Positions 1 through 9,454 are shown, numbered from the stretch's first letter. The stretch: 64,000 nucleotides of DNA from Paenibacillus aceti (GCF_003614185.1 NZ_KZ987724.1:1711346-1775345); one strand, 5' to 3'. The notes: a model not told the origin generated them from the letters alone. Made by a program: numbers and translations.

Positions 1-693
1 TCCCTCGCCTTTCCATTTATAGCCGAATCCCCATACCGTCTGGAGGAACATCGGCTCGGAAGGATTGTTCTCGATCTTCTGACGCAGCCGGCGAATGTTA
101 ACGTCAACGATCTTCGGATCGCCCATATATTCTTTGCCCCACACATGATCCAGCAGCTGATCGCGGCTCAGCGGGGAATTCTCATTCTCCAGGAAATATT
201 GGACGAGCGAGAACTCCGTCGGGGTCAGCTCGATCAACTGTCCGCCGCGCTTGAATTGCTTCGAGATCAAATCGAGCGTGAATGGTCCCGAAGTAAAAGT
301 AACCTTCGTGCTGCTCTCCCGATATACATTCACCCGCCGCAGCAAAGAATGGATGCGGGCGATCAGCTCGGTCGGGCTGAATGGCTTGCTGACATGATCA
401 TCCGCTCCGACAGACAGCGCATAGACCTTATCCTGCTCCTGCACCTTGGCAGTCAGAAAAATTATTCCGATCCGCTCATTCGTCTCGCGGATTCTACGGC
501 ACACCTCGAAGCCGTCGATGCCGGGAACCATCACATCAAGCAGCGCAATATCGATATCCGGTACGCTCTGGAGCTTCGCCAGCGCCTCATTCCCTTCCGC
601 GGCCTCCAATACTTCGAAGCCGTTCCGCTTCAAGTTGATCACAATAAAACTGCGGATCGATTCCTCATCTTCCAATATCAAAACCTTACTCAC
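1..693 (-). CDS. OmpR/PhoB-family response regulator (3' end cut by window)
   Basis: DNA-binding response regulator of a two-component system; a partner kinase would be expected just outside the window. The GTG start at 693-691 follows GGAGG at about 8 nt. The receiver domain (residues 1-115) has the acidic pair E8/D9, phospho-acceptor D53 (LLDVMVPG) and K103 (SKPF). The C-terminal winged helix (about 130-231) has LTPTEF, VDVNVRRLRQKIE and the terminal TVWGFGYKW motif typical of OmpR/PhoB members. 231 codons are visible, so only a few C-terminal residues are missing. It lies 40 bp after the lipoprotein gene on the same strand and may be co-transcribed with it. Its stimulus cannot be told from the sequence. 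Confidence 0.93.
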   Translation of the reverse strand, partial: MSKVLILEDEESIRSFIVINLKRNGFEVLEAAEGNEALAKLQSVPDIDIALLDVMVPGIDGFEVCRRIRETNERIGIIFLTAKVQEQDKVYALSVGADDHVSKPFSPTELIARIHSLLRRVNVYRESSTKVTFTSGPFTLDLISKQFKRGGQLIELTPTEFSLVQYFLENENSPLSRDQLLDHVWGKEYMGDPKIVDVNIRRLRQKIENNPSEPMFLQTVWGFGYKWKGEG

Positions 694-733
694 TTCGCGT
701 CTCCTCCCTCTATCATAAACAGCAAACTCCCGT

Positions 734-2002
734 TTAACGCTTGATTTCCTGCTCGCCCTTATTCACCTTCACATTCGTCTTGCTATAGAAGCCGATGACC
801 TTGTCATAATCCCAAGCCAGAAGCTCCCACTGATCCTTATAGTTCTCCCACTCCGATAGCGAGAAGAAGCGTATTTCAGCCACCGTCTCCCCGGTATCCA
901 CCTTGACGAACCATAAATGCTCATCCGGGTCTGACTTGGCATCGACTGTAACATTGCCTGGCCAATCCTTCGGGAAGTTGAAGTAGAAGCGGCCCGACGG
1001 GTCCATATACTGTTGTCTTATAAACTTGATCCCGCCTCCTTCTTCCCACTGATAGTAAGAGAAGAGCGGTATTTCGTACTGGGGTGATTCCCAGCCGATC
1101 GGCTTCTCGGAGCGGCCCACCTCAAGGATTCCATCGCCATCTACATCACCGCTATATACCGGATAGTTCTTATACATGAAATCCTGCGATGGCACTACAT
1201 CCTCGAACTTGCCGTCCTTCATGACGAGCACATGGGAATAGGCATGATGCGACCCAAAGGCAGCATCCAGAATAATCCCCTTCAATTTAGGAGTAATATT
1301 ACCGCTAACCGTATTGTAATATTCCTCTATATTATCATCCAATTGAATGGAATCCAGCTCCTTGAATGATGATCCTTCAAGCTGATACGTCGTTACTGTA
1401 GCCCCCTGGAGCCGCTTCAAATTAACGACCGTAATATCCAGTTGACCATCCTGATTCAAATCATCAATCAGGAAGTTACTATAGGGGATCGTCAGCAGAT
1501 TTTCCACTTTCTCACCATCATAGGAATAGACCGTCAGACCTTTCTGCACATCCTCTCCACCACCTGAGAAGCCTGCGATGATGTTGAGTCGGCCATCACC
1601 AGTCAGGTCCTTCAGATCGAAGGTTTCGAGGTTCTGGCCCTCGCCATCAAATCTCACCTGAACGACCCAGCTATCGCCCTGCTGCTCCAGAATCATCCCA
1701 TGAATACGCACAGTTTCATCTGGAGTCTCATAGAAGACGATCGCTTCCTTGACACCATCATTATCCAAATCCGCCGTCCGAATAGAGCTCTTCACATCCT
1801 TCGGTGCGATGATGGAGCCCTTCGTCTCGACATTAATCACATTGAATAAGGATTCCCGGTCAGAGGATAGCTGCGGTGTTCGCATCAATGATTTGGGATC
1901 ATCGATAATGCCACAGCCGCTAAGTATGAACAGCAGCACGCAGCCCGAGCAAACCATCAGCACATATCTCAGATTACCTTTCAAACTCATCACTCTCTTC
2001 AT
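734..2002 (-). CDS. VCBS/FG-GAP repeat lipoprotein
   Basis: Predicted surface lipoprotein of 422 aa. The signal peptide ends in a lipobox (LSGC, about residues 27-30). The mature part carries several calcium-binding-like D-x-D-x-D-G loops (DLDNDGVKEAI, DLTGDGRLNI, DLNQDGQLDI, DVDGDGILEV), as in integrin-like FG-GAP/VCBS beta-propeller repeats. Its ATG overlaps the TGA of the upstream ABC ATPase by 4 bp (ATGA), so the two are translationally coupled. No catalytic motif is visible. A role in envelope sensing or as an accessory to the ATPase or the neighbouring response regulator is only a guess. Confidence 0.85.
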   Translation of the reverse strand: MKRVMSLKGNLRYVLMVCSGCVLLFILSGCGIIDDPKSLMRTPQLSSDRESLFNVINVETKGSIIAPKDVKSSIRTADLDNDGVKEAIVFYETPDETVRIHGMILEQQGDSWVVQVRFDGEGQNLETFDLKDLTGDGRLNIIAGFSGGGEDVQKGLTVYSYDGEKVENLLTIPYSNFLIDDLNQDGQLDITVVNLKRLQGATVTTYQLEGSSFKELDSIQLDDNIEEYYNTVSGNITPKLKGIILDAAFGSHHAYSHVLVMKDGKFEDVVPSQDFMYKNYPVYSGDVDGDGILEVGRSEKPIGWESPQYEIPLFSYYQWEEGGGIKFIRQQYMDPSGRFYFNFPKDWPGNVTVDAKSDPDEHLWFVKVDTGETVAEIRFFSLSEWENYKDQWELLAWDYDKVIGFYSKTNVKVNKGEQEIKR

Positions 2003-2733
2003 GCCAGATCAATTAATCGTTTCTCCCCGGAAGTCAGCCTTCTCCCCACGATATCCAATTTAAGTTCCCCGGAATGGATGCCCCAAATTCTCGTACAGTA
2101 TTTCTCAGCCAGTTCTATCGGGAGCGCAGTCACGATCGTCGTCTTCTGCGTCTTGCATAGCTGACCCAGCGTTTCCATCACCCGCTCCGCCGATTTCGGA
2201 TCCAGTCCCATCGTCGGCTCATCGGCCGCTATAAATTTCGCGCCGTGGACCAGCGCACGGCAGATCGCTACACGCTGCTTCTCACCGCCGCTAAGCTTGC
2301 CCGCTTTGACATGGGCTTTGTCGAGCAGACCGAACTTTTCCAGCTCATCCATCGCCCCCATATAATCATCCGAACGAACCATACCAGTGAAGCGGCGGAT
2401 CGCCGAGACTTGGCCGACTTGACCAATCAGTACATTCTTGAGCGCCGTGCGCTCGGGATACAGAGAAGGGTTCTGTTCCAAATATGCAAATCTGGAGCGC
2501 AATTTATACGTTCCTTTGCCGCCGCCCTGGATCAGCTTGTCCTCATTCCAGATATAATCCCCACTATCCCATGGTTCACGAAGCGCCAAGCAGCGTAGCA
2601 GCATACTTTTGCCACTGCCGCTAGGTCCCACAATACCGATCAACTCCCCCTGGGCGAATTCCGTGTTAATATCGCGAAGCACTTGCTTCTTATTTCCATC
2701 CACCGATTTTTTTAAGTGGCTAACCTTGATCAT
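1999..2733 (-). CDS. ABC transporter ATP-binding protein, PhnC-like
   Basis: Cytoplasmic ATPase subunit of an ABC system, 244 aa. Walker A GPSGSGKS at 36-43, Q-loop YLEQNP near 84-89, signature LSGGEKQ at 147-153, Walker B ending in DE at 171-172. The ATG at 2733 is chosen because AAAGGAG lies about 8 nt upstream; an in-frame ATG at 2763 lacks such a site. It resembles PhnC-type phosphonate importer ATPases. No permease or binding protein is encoded nearby; its only coupled partner is the FG-GAP lipoprotein, so it may serve a distant permease or a non-transport role. Confidence 0.85.
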   Translation of the reverse strand: MIKVSHLKKSVDGNKKQVLRDINTEFAQGELIGIVGPSGSGKSMLLRCLALREPWDSGDYIWNEDKLIQGGGKGTYKLRSRFAYLEQNPSLYPERTALKNVLIGQVGQVSAIRRFTGMVRSDDYMGAMDELEKFGLLDKAHVKAGKLSGGEKQRVAICRALVHGAKFIAADEPTMGLDPKSAERVMETLGQLCKTQKTTIVTALPIELAEKYCTRIWGIHSGELKLDIVGRRLTSGEKRLIDLA

Positions 2734-2820
2734 GTCTGATTCTCCTTTGTAGCGGTAGTTCACTCTACTTTATAGTTTATTGGAAATAGAGATGAAAATC
2801 CATTACAGCCTGTTCATATT

Positions 2821-4005
2821 TCAGGATTTTTCGAGAGAGCGCTTCTTAAAACCAAAGCCTGTCAGTGTAAATAGCATATATAAGCTGCCTAACAGAATAA
2901 ATAACCAACCCGGTCCAACGCTCTCCATCACCGCCCCGCCAGCATTCGGACCGAGAATACTGCCGATGCTGAAATGGAAAGAGGCGATGACATTGGCGGC
3001 CGGAAGCAGCGCAATCGGAAGCAGGTCCGCGGCATAGGCCAGCCCGAGGGAGAAGAAAGAGCCGACCAAGCCCCCCGCCCCCATGAATAGGAGCAAAAGT
3101 CCCCAGAAAGAATTCCCGACGAGCGGAACGGACAGGAACAAGAGACCGCCGCTCAGCCCCGCGATCATCAGTACGACCTTACGGTTATAACGGTCACTGA
3201 GCATCCCTAGTGGAAGCTGCAGGATCAGTCCGCCGATTCCGAAGAACGGCAGCAGTGTCGCGATCTGCTCTGCGCTTAGTCCAATCCGCAGGCCATAGAT
3301 CGGGAAGTTGCTGTTCATCGTCGATTCCATATAACCGTATAGGAGTGACGTGAACAGAGCAAACCAGGCCAATCTGTAGATTTGACCATATTTACGAGTT
3401 TCCTTCACACTGCGCGCGGTCCTCTCAGGATACATATTCGGCAGCCGGATCAGAACGAGGACGATGGCCACAGCAGTCAGAATAGACAGCAGCACAAAAG
3501 GAAGCAGCTGACTGTAATTCAACAGCCTGATGCCAAAAGGACCAAAGCTGAAGCCTAGTCCATAGGACATGCCATATAATGATAGATTACGTCCGCGCCG
3601 CTCTCTTGGCGATAACAACAGCAGCCAGAGCTGCGAAGTGAAGTGGATCGCGCTGTCGCCAACCCCTACGAGCAAACGCAGCACAAACCAGATCGATAAA
3701 TTAGAAACGAGCGGAAATATCGGCAGAGCGATCATCACGGCAACCATCCCGCCCAGCAGCAGCTTCTTGAAGCCTGTGTATCCGAGCACCCGCTCGGCCA
3801 CGAGCGTCATGGCAAATGAACCGACATACAGAGCAGCAGCGTGCATCCCGTTCACCGAGGAAGGAATCCCCCGCTCCTCCATGAAGATAGCGAGAACTGG
3901 CAAGAGCAGTCCTTGGCTTAATCCCGATATAATAATGACCAGGGTCAATAGGAAAAATGGCGATAAACGAATCGGAAATTTACTAGATTTTGTAGTAAGT
4001 GTCAA
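2821..4005 (-). CDS. MFS transporter
   Basis: Integral membrane carrier of the major facilitator superfamily, 394 aa, with about 12 hydrophobic segments and the short loop motif DRYNRK between helices in the second half (LGMLSDRYNRKVV). The TTG start at 4005-4003 is supported by a strong GGAGGAG 5-7 nt upstream; no ATG fits better. The substrate cannot be predicted; proton-coupled drug or metabolite export is the usual role for this group. It is divergent from the helix-turn-helix gene at 4199, which could be its regulator. Confidence 0.88.
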   Translation of the reverse strand: MTLTTKSSKFPIRLSPFFLLTLVIIISGLSQGLLLPVLAIFMEERGIPSSVNGMHAAALYVGSFAMTLVAERVLGYTGFKKLLLGGMVAVMIALPIFPLVSNLSIWFVLRLLVGVGDSAIHFTSQLWLLLLSPRERRGRNLSLYGMSYGLGFSFGPFGIRLLNYSQLLPFVLLSILTAVAIVLVLIRLPNMYPERTARSVKETRKYGQIYRLAWFALFTSLLYGYMESTMNSNFPIYGLRIGLSAEQIATLLPFFGIGGLILQLPLGMLSDRYNRKVVLMIAGLSGGLLFLSVPLVGNSFWGLLLLFMGAGGLVGSFFSLGLAYAADLLPIALLPAANVIASFHFSIGSILGPNAGGAVMESVGPGWLFILLGSLYMLFTLTGFGFKKRSLEKS

Positions 4006-4198
4006 GTTGTCTCCTCCTGCATAACAAAGAAAACCGTCAATACGATATGACGATTTCCTTCCAAGATGTCATATGTAATATGATGCCAACCGGTCCACGG
4101 CAGCTGAGCGATTCCTCAAACATTATAGTAGACAAGCCCTATTCCCACAAGCATAATTAAGATGTATAAATTTAAGTTTTTTCTGGGAGGCCTCAATA

Positions 4199-5116
4199 AT
4201 GGCTTATGATGTAAAAGTCGACGTTTCGCCGATTTATGAGTTGCTAAGCAGCTTCATGATATATACGACCCGAAAATGGATTAATAATCTGGATGTCGGG
4301 CGCGAATGGATTCAGGATATTCAGCAAAGCCTGAGCGAGGACGCAAGACAAGCCTTTGCCGAAGCAGCGGATTATCCGTTCAGTGATTATGATCTGCTCT
4401 ATGCGCTGGCATTAGAACGCGATGCAGCGGCTGATATCAGCCGCTTCCTGCAGAATTTGGCACATGGAAATGCTTCCGACTTGCTCGCCCAGGTGAACCT
4501 TTATATACCGAGTGCAACATTAGAAGATATGAAGCGAATGCAGACCGATTATGCTCCGCTGCTCCATATCTGGCAGCAAAATTATTTCAGCAGCATTGAA
4601 GAGCCGTATTCCGTTATGCTGGAAGAGGACGCCTTGGAGAAGCAGGGCCTGCTTGAGAAGATGGACCACGAACCCTTGATCGAATTGGCTTCAGGCGGTC
4701 TCGTACTGGAGCAGGAGCTGCCCGTTCAGCATATCATTCTGGTTCCATCGATTCATTTTAGACCTGTCAATACGTATTGCTTCTATGAAAATGCTCTGCT
4801 GATCCAATATCCGATCGACATTCCCGAGGTGGATGAGGACGAGCCGCCGATTTGCCTACTGCGCCTGACACAGGCCTTATCCAAGCCGGAGCGCCTGCAC
4901 CTGTTGCGTTATTTGGCAAATGAGCCCAAATCGATGCAGGAGCTGATTCGCGACACGAATGAGTCGAGAGCGCAATTGCAGCATGAACTGATGATTCTCA
5001 GATCCGCTGGCTTGCTTCGCGTACATTTACCGGACCGCACGACAGAGAAATTCAGCATCCGGCCCGATGGTGTATCCGAGCTGCAGATGTTCCTGGAATC
5101 CTATATTCGCATATAA
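4199..5116 (+). CDS. Winged-helix (ArsR-like) transcriptional regulator
   Basis: 305-aa soluble protein. The last 85 residues resemble an ArsR-type winged helix: LTQALSKPERLHLLRYLANEPKSMQELI, then a recognition-helix-like ESRAQLQHELMILRSAGLLRV. The first 220 residues are helical and acidic with no family I can name; similar Bacillota proteins pair an uncharacterised ligand-binding part with this C-terminal helix-turn-helix. GGGAGG lies 10 nt before the ATG. It is divergent from the MFS gene, a common regulator/target layout, but that link is inference. Confidence 0.75.
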   Translation: MAYDVKVDVSPIYELLSSFMIYTTRKWINNLDVGREWIQDIQQSLSEDARQAFAEAADYPFSDYDLLYALALERDAAADISRFLQNLAHGNASDLLAQVNLYIPSATLEDMKRMQTDYAPLLHIWQQNYFSSIEEPYSVMLEEDALEKQGLLEKMDHEPLIELASGGLVLEQELPVQHIILVPSIHFRPVNTYCFYENALLIQYPIDIPEVDEDEPPICLLRLTQALSKPERLHLLRYLANEPKSMQELIRDTNESRAQLQHELMILRSAGLLRVHLPDRTTEKFSIRPDGVSELQMFLESYIRI

Positions 5117-5131
5117 AGCTGTAGTCACAAG

Positions 5132-5187
5132 ATTCTATTCGCATAATTCTATCCGCATGATTCTATTTGCTTAATTCGCATATTTGC
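5132..5187. repeat. Four tandem 14-bp direct repeats
   Basis: Consecutive 14-mers ATTCTATTCGCATA, ATTCTATCCGCATG, ATTCTATTTGCTTA and a diverged ATTCGCATATTTGC, just after the stop of the regulator gene. The end of that gene (TATTCGCATA at 5104-5113) resembles the unit. No hairpin potential; function unknown. Confidence 0.7.
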
Positions 5188-5259
5188 ATTTTCGCTGCCG
5201 CTTCTGCTAAGTTAGGATAAATATGATAGTAGCGTCAGGTGTAAGAAGGAGTGATAGAG

Positions 5260-6039
5260 ATGAAACAGACTATGCGGCAACAAATTATTTTTGATCTGGA
5301 CGATACTTTGATCTATTGCAATAAATACTTTGATCTGATTCTCAGCCAGTTTGCCGATCTCGTCTCGGAATGGTTCAGCGAGCATCAGTTAGCGATTCAG
5401 GAGATTCGCGACAAGCAGATCGAAATCGATGTAGCCGGAGTGCAGCAGGTCGGATTCGCCAGCCAGCATTTCCCGGAATCTCTGATCGACACATACCGCT
5501 ATTTCTGCCAGAGATTCGGTCAGCGGCGCGATGAGTTCAAGGAGAAGCAATTGATGAAGCTTGGACTCAGCGTATATGAACAATCCGTCGAGCCCTACCC
5601 GGGCATGGTGGATACCCTGGATTTCCTGCAAAGACGGCAGCACGAGCTATATTTGTACACCGGTGGCGAGACCGTAATCCAGCAACGTAAAATCGAGGAA
5701 ATGAGGCTGGCTGATTATTTTCAGGACCGGATCTATATCCGTCAGCATAAAAATATCGAGGCCCTGGAGGAAATTCTCTCCTCCCGCTCGTTCGACCGCC
5801 TGAACACCTGGATGATCGGGAACAGCCTACGCACTGATATTTCACCGGCCTTGTCGGCAGGAATCCACGCCATCCATATCAAGCATCCCGATGAATGGTC
5901 CTATAATCTCGTCGAGCTGGCACCACGAAGAGATTCCCACTTATATACCGTCGCTTCGCTCGACGAAGTGCCCGGCATCATCGTCGGCTCTGGCCAAGCA
6001 CACAGACGCTCCGCCAGAGTATCGCATCGCTCTTTATGA
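5260..6039 (+). CDS. HAD-superfamily hydrolase
   Basis: Cytoplasmic phosphatase-like protein, 259 aa. Motif I is DLDDTL near residue 12, motif II the T of YLYTGGE, and motif III/IV a lysine region followed by GNSLRTDISPALSAG, where the aspartate binds Mg. Layout matches HAD subfamily IA. The ATG at 5260 is preferred over the GTG at 5251 because AAGGAG at 5246-5251 lies 8 nt before it. The substrate is not predictable. It stands alone, followed by a repeat-filled intergenic region. Confidence 0.82.
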   Translation: MKQTMRQQIIFDLDDTLIYCNKYFDLILSQFADLVSEWFSEHQLAIQEIRDKQIEIDVAGVQQVGFASQHFPESLIDTYRYFCQRFGQRRDEFKEKQLMKLGLSVYEQSVEPYPGMVDTLDFLQRRQHELYLYTGGETVIQQRKIEEMRLADYFQDRIYIRQHKNIEALEEILSSRSFDRLNTWMIGNSLRTDISPALSAGIHAIHIKHPDEWSYNLVELAPRRDSHLYTVASLDEVPGIIVGSGQAHRRSARVSHRSL

Positions 6040-6138
6040 CCTCGTAGCTGGCATGTATTTACGAACAGTCTCGCGATCTGCTCAGACTGTTGAGCAGCCT
6101 GCTACGAACGTCGAGGGGTTGATCATTGTTCTATTGTT

Positions 6139-6322
6139 CTAACGAAACACAGAACGTTATTGGCTTCAAAACAAGGGCTCTGCGAATCTAACGAAACTCC
6201 ATAGCGCTATTTGAGCTAAAAGACAGCTTTCAGCAGCTATTTTAGCGATATAACGTTACCCTGTTTCGTTACATTTTCCGCAGGCCCTTTTGGGTCTGAA
6301 TAGCGTTACCACGTTTCGTTAG
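6139..6322. repeat. TAACGAAAC cluster A (forward-forward-reverse-reverse)
   Basis: Four copies of a ~24-bp motif: two forward (CTAACGAAAC...CGTTATT at 6139-6162; CTAACGAAACTCC...GCTATT at 6188-6213) and two inverted (ending GTTTCGTTA at about 6250-6271 and 6299-6322). The inverted pair could fold back on the forward pair. The same family recurs at 9455-9638 and 34258-34339. From 6323 to 6487 nothing else is recognisable. Confidence 0.8.
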
Positions 6323-6487
6323 AGCTCGCTTGTGATCCTATATAGCACAAATCCCCGTCTCCAACCTGCATTTGCCCCATGACAACTAGTTCCTTCTATC
6401 TGCTTTCTACCCTCACTCGACCTATAATAGTAGAATAATACATATTTGCACAACACGCCCGGTTTATCAACCTATATCCGACCTGCC

Positions 6488-6680
6488 ATAGCAAATTCCT
6501 GCGTTTATGCAGGAATTTCACCTCCGTTCCAGTCTGGAATGATAAATTCCTGCAATAATGCAGGAATTCTCTCCAGATTGGCTTGATTCGAAGGAAAATG
6601 GAGGAAAATCCTGCACTTTTTGCAGGAATTGGTGTAGAATAGGTGACTTTAGGCGATAAAGCCTGCATATTTGCAGTTTT
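6488..6680. repeat. Four-hairpin CCTGC/GCAGG repeat, copy 1
   Basis: Four short palindromes: 6493-6518 (perfect 10-bp arms around GTTTAT), 6545-6568 (9-bp arms around AATAAT), 6606-6630 and 6663-6676. The spacers resemble those of copy 2 at 23792-23980 (for example TTGATTCGAAGGAAAATGG against CTGATTCGATAGGAAAAG). Weak similarity to the copy 2 flank continues to about 6860. The hairpins create open frames encoding CKYAGF-like peptides on the minus strand; these are not taken as genes. 6681-6901 shows nothing else. Confidence 0.85.
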
Positions 6681-6901
6681 CGTTGCGTGCCGGGTAGGAG
6701 TTGGTGCGAGAGTCATTACTAGTTTCGTGGATGTAAGATCTGGCCGCCAGTTGCAAGGCCATATTCTCACACCGCACGTAGTACACAGTAAGCAGCACGC
6801 AGTAAGCAACTCCCAGCGCGGTGTTTCGCCGTATGACAGGGGCCACGGTCGACCATAATGCGACTGAGTGCTCCAACCGTCATAGACTGAGCAGACCACC
6901 G

Positions 6902-9295
6902 CTAACTATCCGTCCTTTCCACGCCCAGCTTGCCGCTCATACGATCGAGCAGGACAATCCGGCCCTTGTAATCGCCGGACGCATGCTTGAACGATAGGAG
7001 CTGGGTATGGCCCTTCTCCAGCAAGGAGAGCAGCATCGTCCGAGAGATCTTCTTGCCGGCATGCTCCTTCCAAATGACAAAGCCGCAGCCCTGCTTGTAA
7101 TGCGTGCAGCCGTAGCCTTTGCGGCCCTCGATCAATTGGCCGCCGCAGCCGCTGCGCGGGCATGGGGCGAGCGCTTCGAAGCCGCCGATGGCGCCGGACG
7201 CGCGGGATGCACTAGACGTGCTGGATGAACCTCCAGCACTGCTGGCTTGTCCGGCGGCCGCTTGCCCGGAAGCCCGGCCGCTGCCGGACTTCCCGCCGCC
7301 CGATGCCTCGGCAGTCCCAGCGGACCTGCCGGTTCTGCCCGAGCTGCTTCCCTGCCTCACGGCCGTCGCAGCTCCCGAAGCAGAGCCGCCCCCTCCCTTG
7401 GAGCGTGAGCGGCTGCCCCGCTTGCTCTTCTCCTTCTCCTCGGGCCCGCCAGCAAACAAGGAAGCGTCCGCCTTCGGCTGCACACGCACCTTCTCGATAA
7501 TCGAGATCGTAAATCGCTTCACGTTCTCCATGAACTTCTCGCCGGTCGCCTCGCCCTTCGAGATCTGATGCAGCCGTCTCTCCCATTGTCCGGTCATCTC
7601 CGGCGAAGTTAACAGCTCTACTCCGGCATGCCTGATCAATTCGATGGCTGTACGCCCCTTCTGCGTGACTGTGATCCTCTTGCCCTGCATCGTAATATAT
7701 CCGACGCTCTTCAGCCGCTCGATTGTCGCCGCCCGGGTCGCTGGCGTACCGAGACCGGATTCCTTCATCGCCTCGCGGAGCTCATCGTTCTCCAACTGCT
7801 TGCCCGCACTCTCCATCGCCTTCAACAGAGTCCCCTCTGTATAGGGCTTCGGCGGCTGTGTAGCCTTCTCCTTGGCCTCGGCCTCCTTGCATAGCACCGC
7901 CTGATTGCGATCCACCGAGAATGGCTCGCTCACCAGCTCCGCCTGCTCTTCCTCTTCATCCTTCTTGCCGCGGCGCTTGCCCGATTTATGATCATCGCCG
8001 GGCAGACACACCTTCCAGCCTAGTGAGAGCAGTTCCTTGACATTCGTCTTGAACAATTCCTGCTCCACTTCCGTCATCACCGTATGCTGCTTATATTCCG
8101 CTGCCGGATAGAAATGCGACAGGAAACGGCGGACGACGAGATCATAAATATTTCCCTCTTCCTTGCTGAGCGTTCCCGGTCTTCTCAAGGTCGGTAGAAT
8201 CGCATGGTGATCCTCGACACGGGAAGGATTGCAAACCGATTTATTATTCACATGCACCAGCTTCTGATTTCCGCCCTCGGCCAAATCCTTGTAATCGGTA
8301 GATTTCAGCATATGCAGCGTCTTGTGCATACCCTCAATATTTTGCTCCGTCACATAATTGGAATTTGTACGCGGGTAAGTAATCAGCTTATGGCGTTCGT
8401 ATAAAGCCTGGGCGAGATCCAGCGTCTTCTTGGCGGAATAGCCGAACTTCGCGTTCGCATCACGCTGCAGCAGAGTCAGATCATACAGCTTATAAGGATA
8501 CTCCCTCGTCTCCTTAACCTCATATTCCGCGATCCGCCCCACTTTGCCCCGCACTTTATCGGCCAAGGCCCGCGCCTTCTCCGCATCCGTCAGGCGGTCG
8601 CCTTGCCAGGTTCCGACGTAAGAGCGCTCCGCCTGCTCAAATTCAGCCTTGATCTCGTAATAGGTCAGTGAATCGAAGCTCTCGATTTCCTTCTGACGAT
8701 CATAGATCAGTGCAAGTACAGGCGTCTGCACACGTCCGACCGACAGCAATGTATTATGCTTGGTCGTGAAGGCTCGCGAAGCATTCATGCCGATAAGCCA
8801 ATCCGCCTCGCTTCTCGCCCTCGCCGCCTTCGTCAAATTGGCGAACTCCGCACTATCCCGCAGCTCAGCAAACCCCTTGGCAATGCTCTCTGAGGTCAGA
8901 TCGGAGATCCATAGCCGCCGCACCGGCTGCATCAGCTTCAGCTGCTGCTGGATCAGCGCGAAGATATACTGGCCTTCGCGCCCGGCATCGCAGGCGTTGA
9001 CAATAGCGTTACACCGCTTGGACAACTCCCCGATCGTCTTCAATTGATCCTTCGTCTTCGGGTTCGGCACTATTTTGAATTGCTCCGGCATAATCGGCAG
9101 ATCATAGAAATTCCATCTTTTATACTTGTCATCATAGGCGTCAGGCTCTGCCAATCCAAGCAGATGTCCAATCGCCCAAGTAATAATATATTGCTCTCCT
9201 TCCAGATAGGAACGATTATTCTTCGCTCGCGGCTCAATCACCGCAGCAATAGTCCGCCCCATATCCGGTTTCTCAGCAATTACGAGCGTTTTCAT
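6902..9295 (-). CDS. topB: DNA topoisomerase III
   Basis: Type IA topoisomerase, 797 aa, that relaxes or decatenates DNA. The Toprim domain starts the protein (LVIAEKPDMGR) and has NACDAGREGQ near residue 103. The active-site tyrosine is in ITYPRTNSNYVTE near residue 310. After the core (to about 610) comes a Ser/Gly/Ala-rich low-complexity linker of roughly 90 residues, then a C-terminal zinc-ribbon (CPRSGCGG...GCTHYKQGCGF) and a final small domain. The linker coincides with locally very high GC. It ends in convergent orientation to the HAD gene and is flanked on both sides by repeat clusters. Confidence 0.95.
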   Translation of the reverse strand: MKTLVIAEKPDMGRTIAAVIEPRAKNNRSYLEGEQYIITWAIGHLLGLAEPDAYDDKYKRWNFYDLPIMPEQFKIVPNPKTKDQLKTIGELSKRCNAIVNACDAGREGQYIFALIQQQLKLMQPVRRLWISDLTSESIAKGFAELRDSAEFANLTKAARARSEADWLIGMNASRAFTTKHNTLLSVGRVQTPVLALIYDRQKEIESFDSLTYYEIKAEFEQAERSYVGTWQGDRLTDAEKARALADKVRGKVGRIAEYEVKETREYPYKLYDLTLLQRDANAKFGYSAKKTLDLAQALYERHKLITYPRTNSNYVTEQNIEGMHKTLHMLKSTDYKDLAEGGNQKLVHVNNKSVCNPSRVEDHHAILPTLRRPGTLSKEEGNIYDLVVRRFLSHFYPAAEYKQHTVMTEVEQELFKTNVKELLSLGWKVCLPGDDHKSGKRRGKKDEEEEQAELVSEPFSVDRNQAVLCKEAEAKEKATQPPKPYTEGTLLKAMESAGKQLENDELREAMKESGLGTPATRAATIERLKSVGYITMQGKRITVTQKGRTAIELIRHAGVELLTSPEMTGQWERRLHQISKGEATGEKFMENVKRFTISIIEKVRVQPKADASLFAGGPEEKEKSKRGSRSRSKGGGGSASGAATAVRQGSSSGRTGRSAGTAEASGGGKSGSGRASGQAAAGQASSAGGSSSTSSASRASGAIGGFEALAPCPRSGCGGQLIEGRKGYGCTHYKQGCGFVIWKEHAGKKISRTMLLSLLEKGHTQLLSFKHASGDYKGRIVLLDRMSGKLGVERTDS

Positions 9296-9342
9296 ATTTC
9301 AAGCGCCCCTCTTTCCTAGCATTGCAGTTTTACAAGTTTCAC

Positions 9343-9375
9343 AGATAAAAAGGGCCGCGCTCCGCGCAGCCCTGT
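9343..9375 (-). terminator. Rho-independent terminator-like hairpin
   Basis: On the minus strand GGGCTGCGC, loop GGA, GCGCGGCCC, then TTTTTAT. It lies about 285 nt beyond the gltD stop, with repeat cluster B between, and just before topB, so it should separate the two transcripts. Confidence 0.7.
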
Positions 9376-9454
9376 AGCTAACTCATATTATAACATATTT
9401 TCACTCGTCCTCGTAAGTGCGTCGTATTTCTCAGGACAGATCGTCCCTCTCCGC

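Noticed and set aside
6396-6899. Minus-strand 167-codon frame over four-hairpin copy 1, with CKYAGF-type peptides
   Set aside because: Similar frames over copies 2 and 3 arise from the shared DNA repeat, with shifts between copies; no start signals.
7119-7568. Plus-strand Pro/Ala-rich frame opposite topB
   Set aside because: Shadow of the GC-rich linker of TopB.
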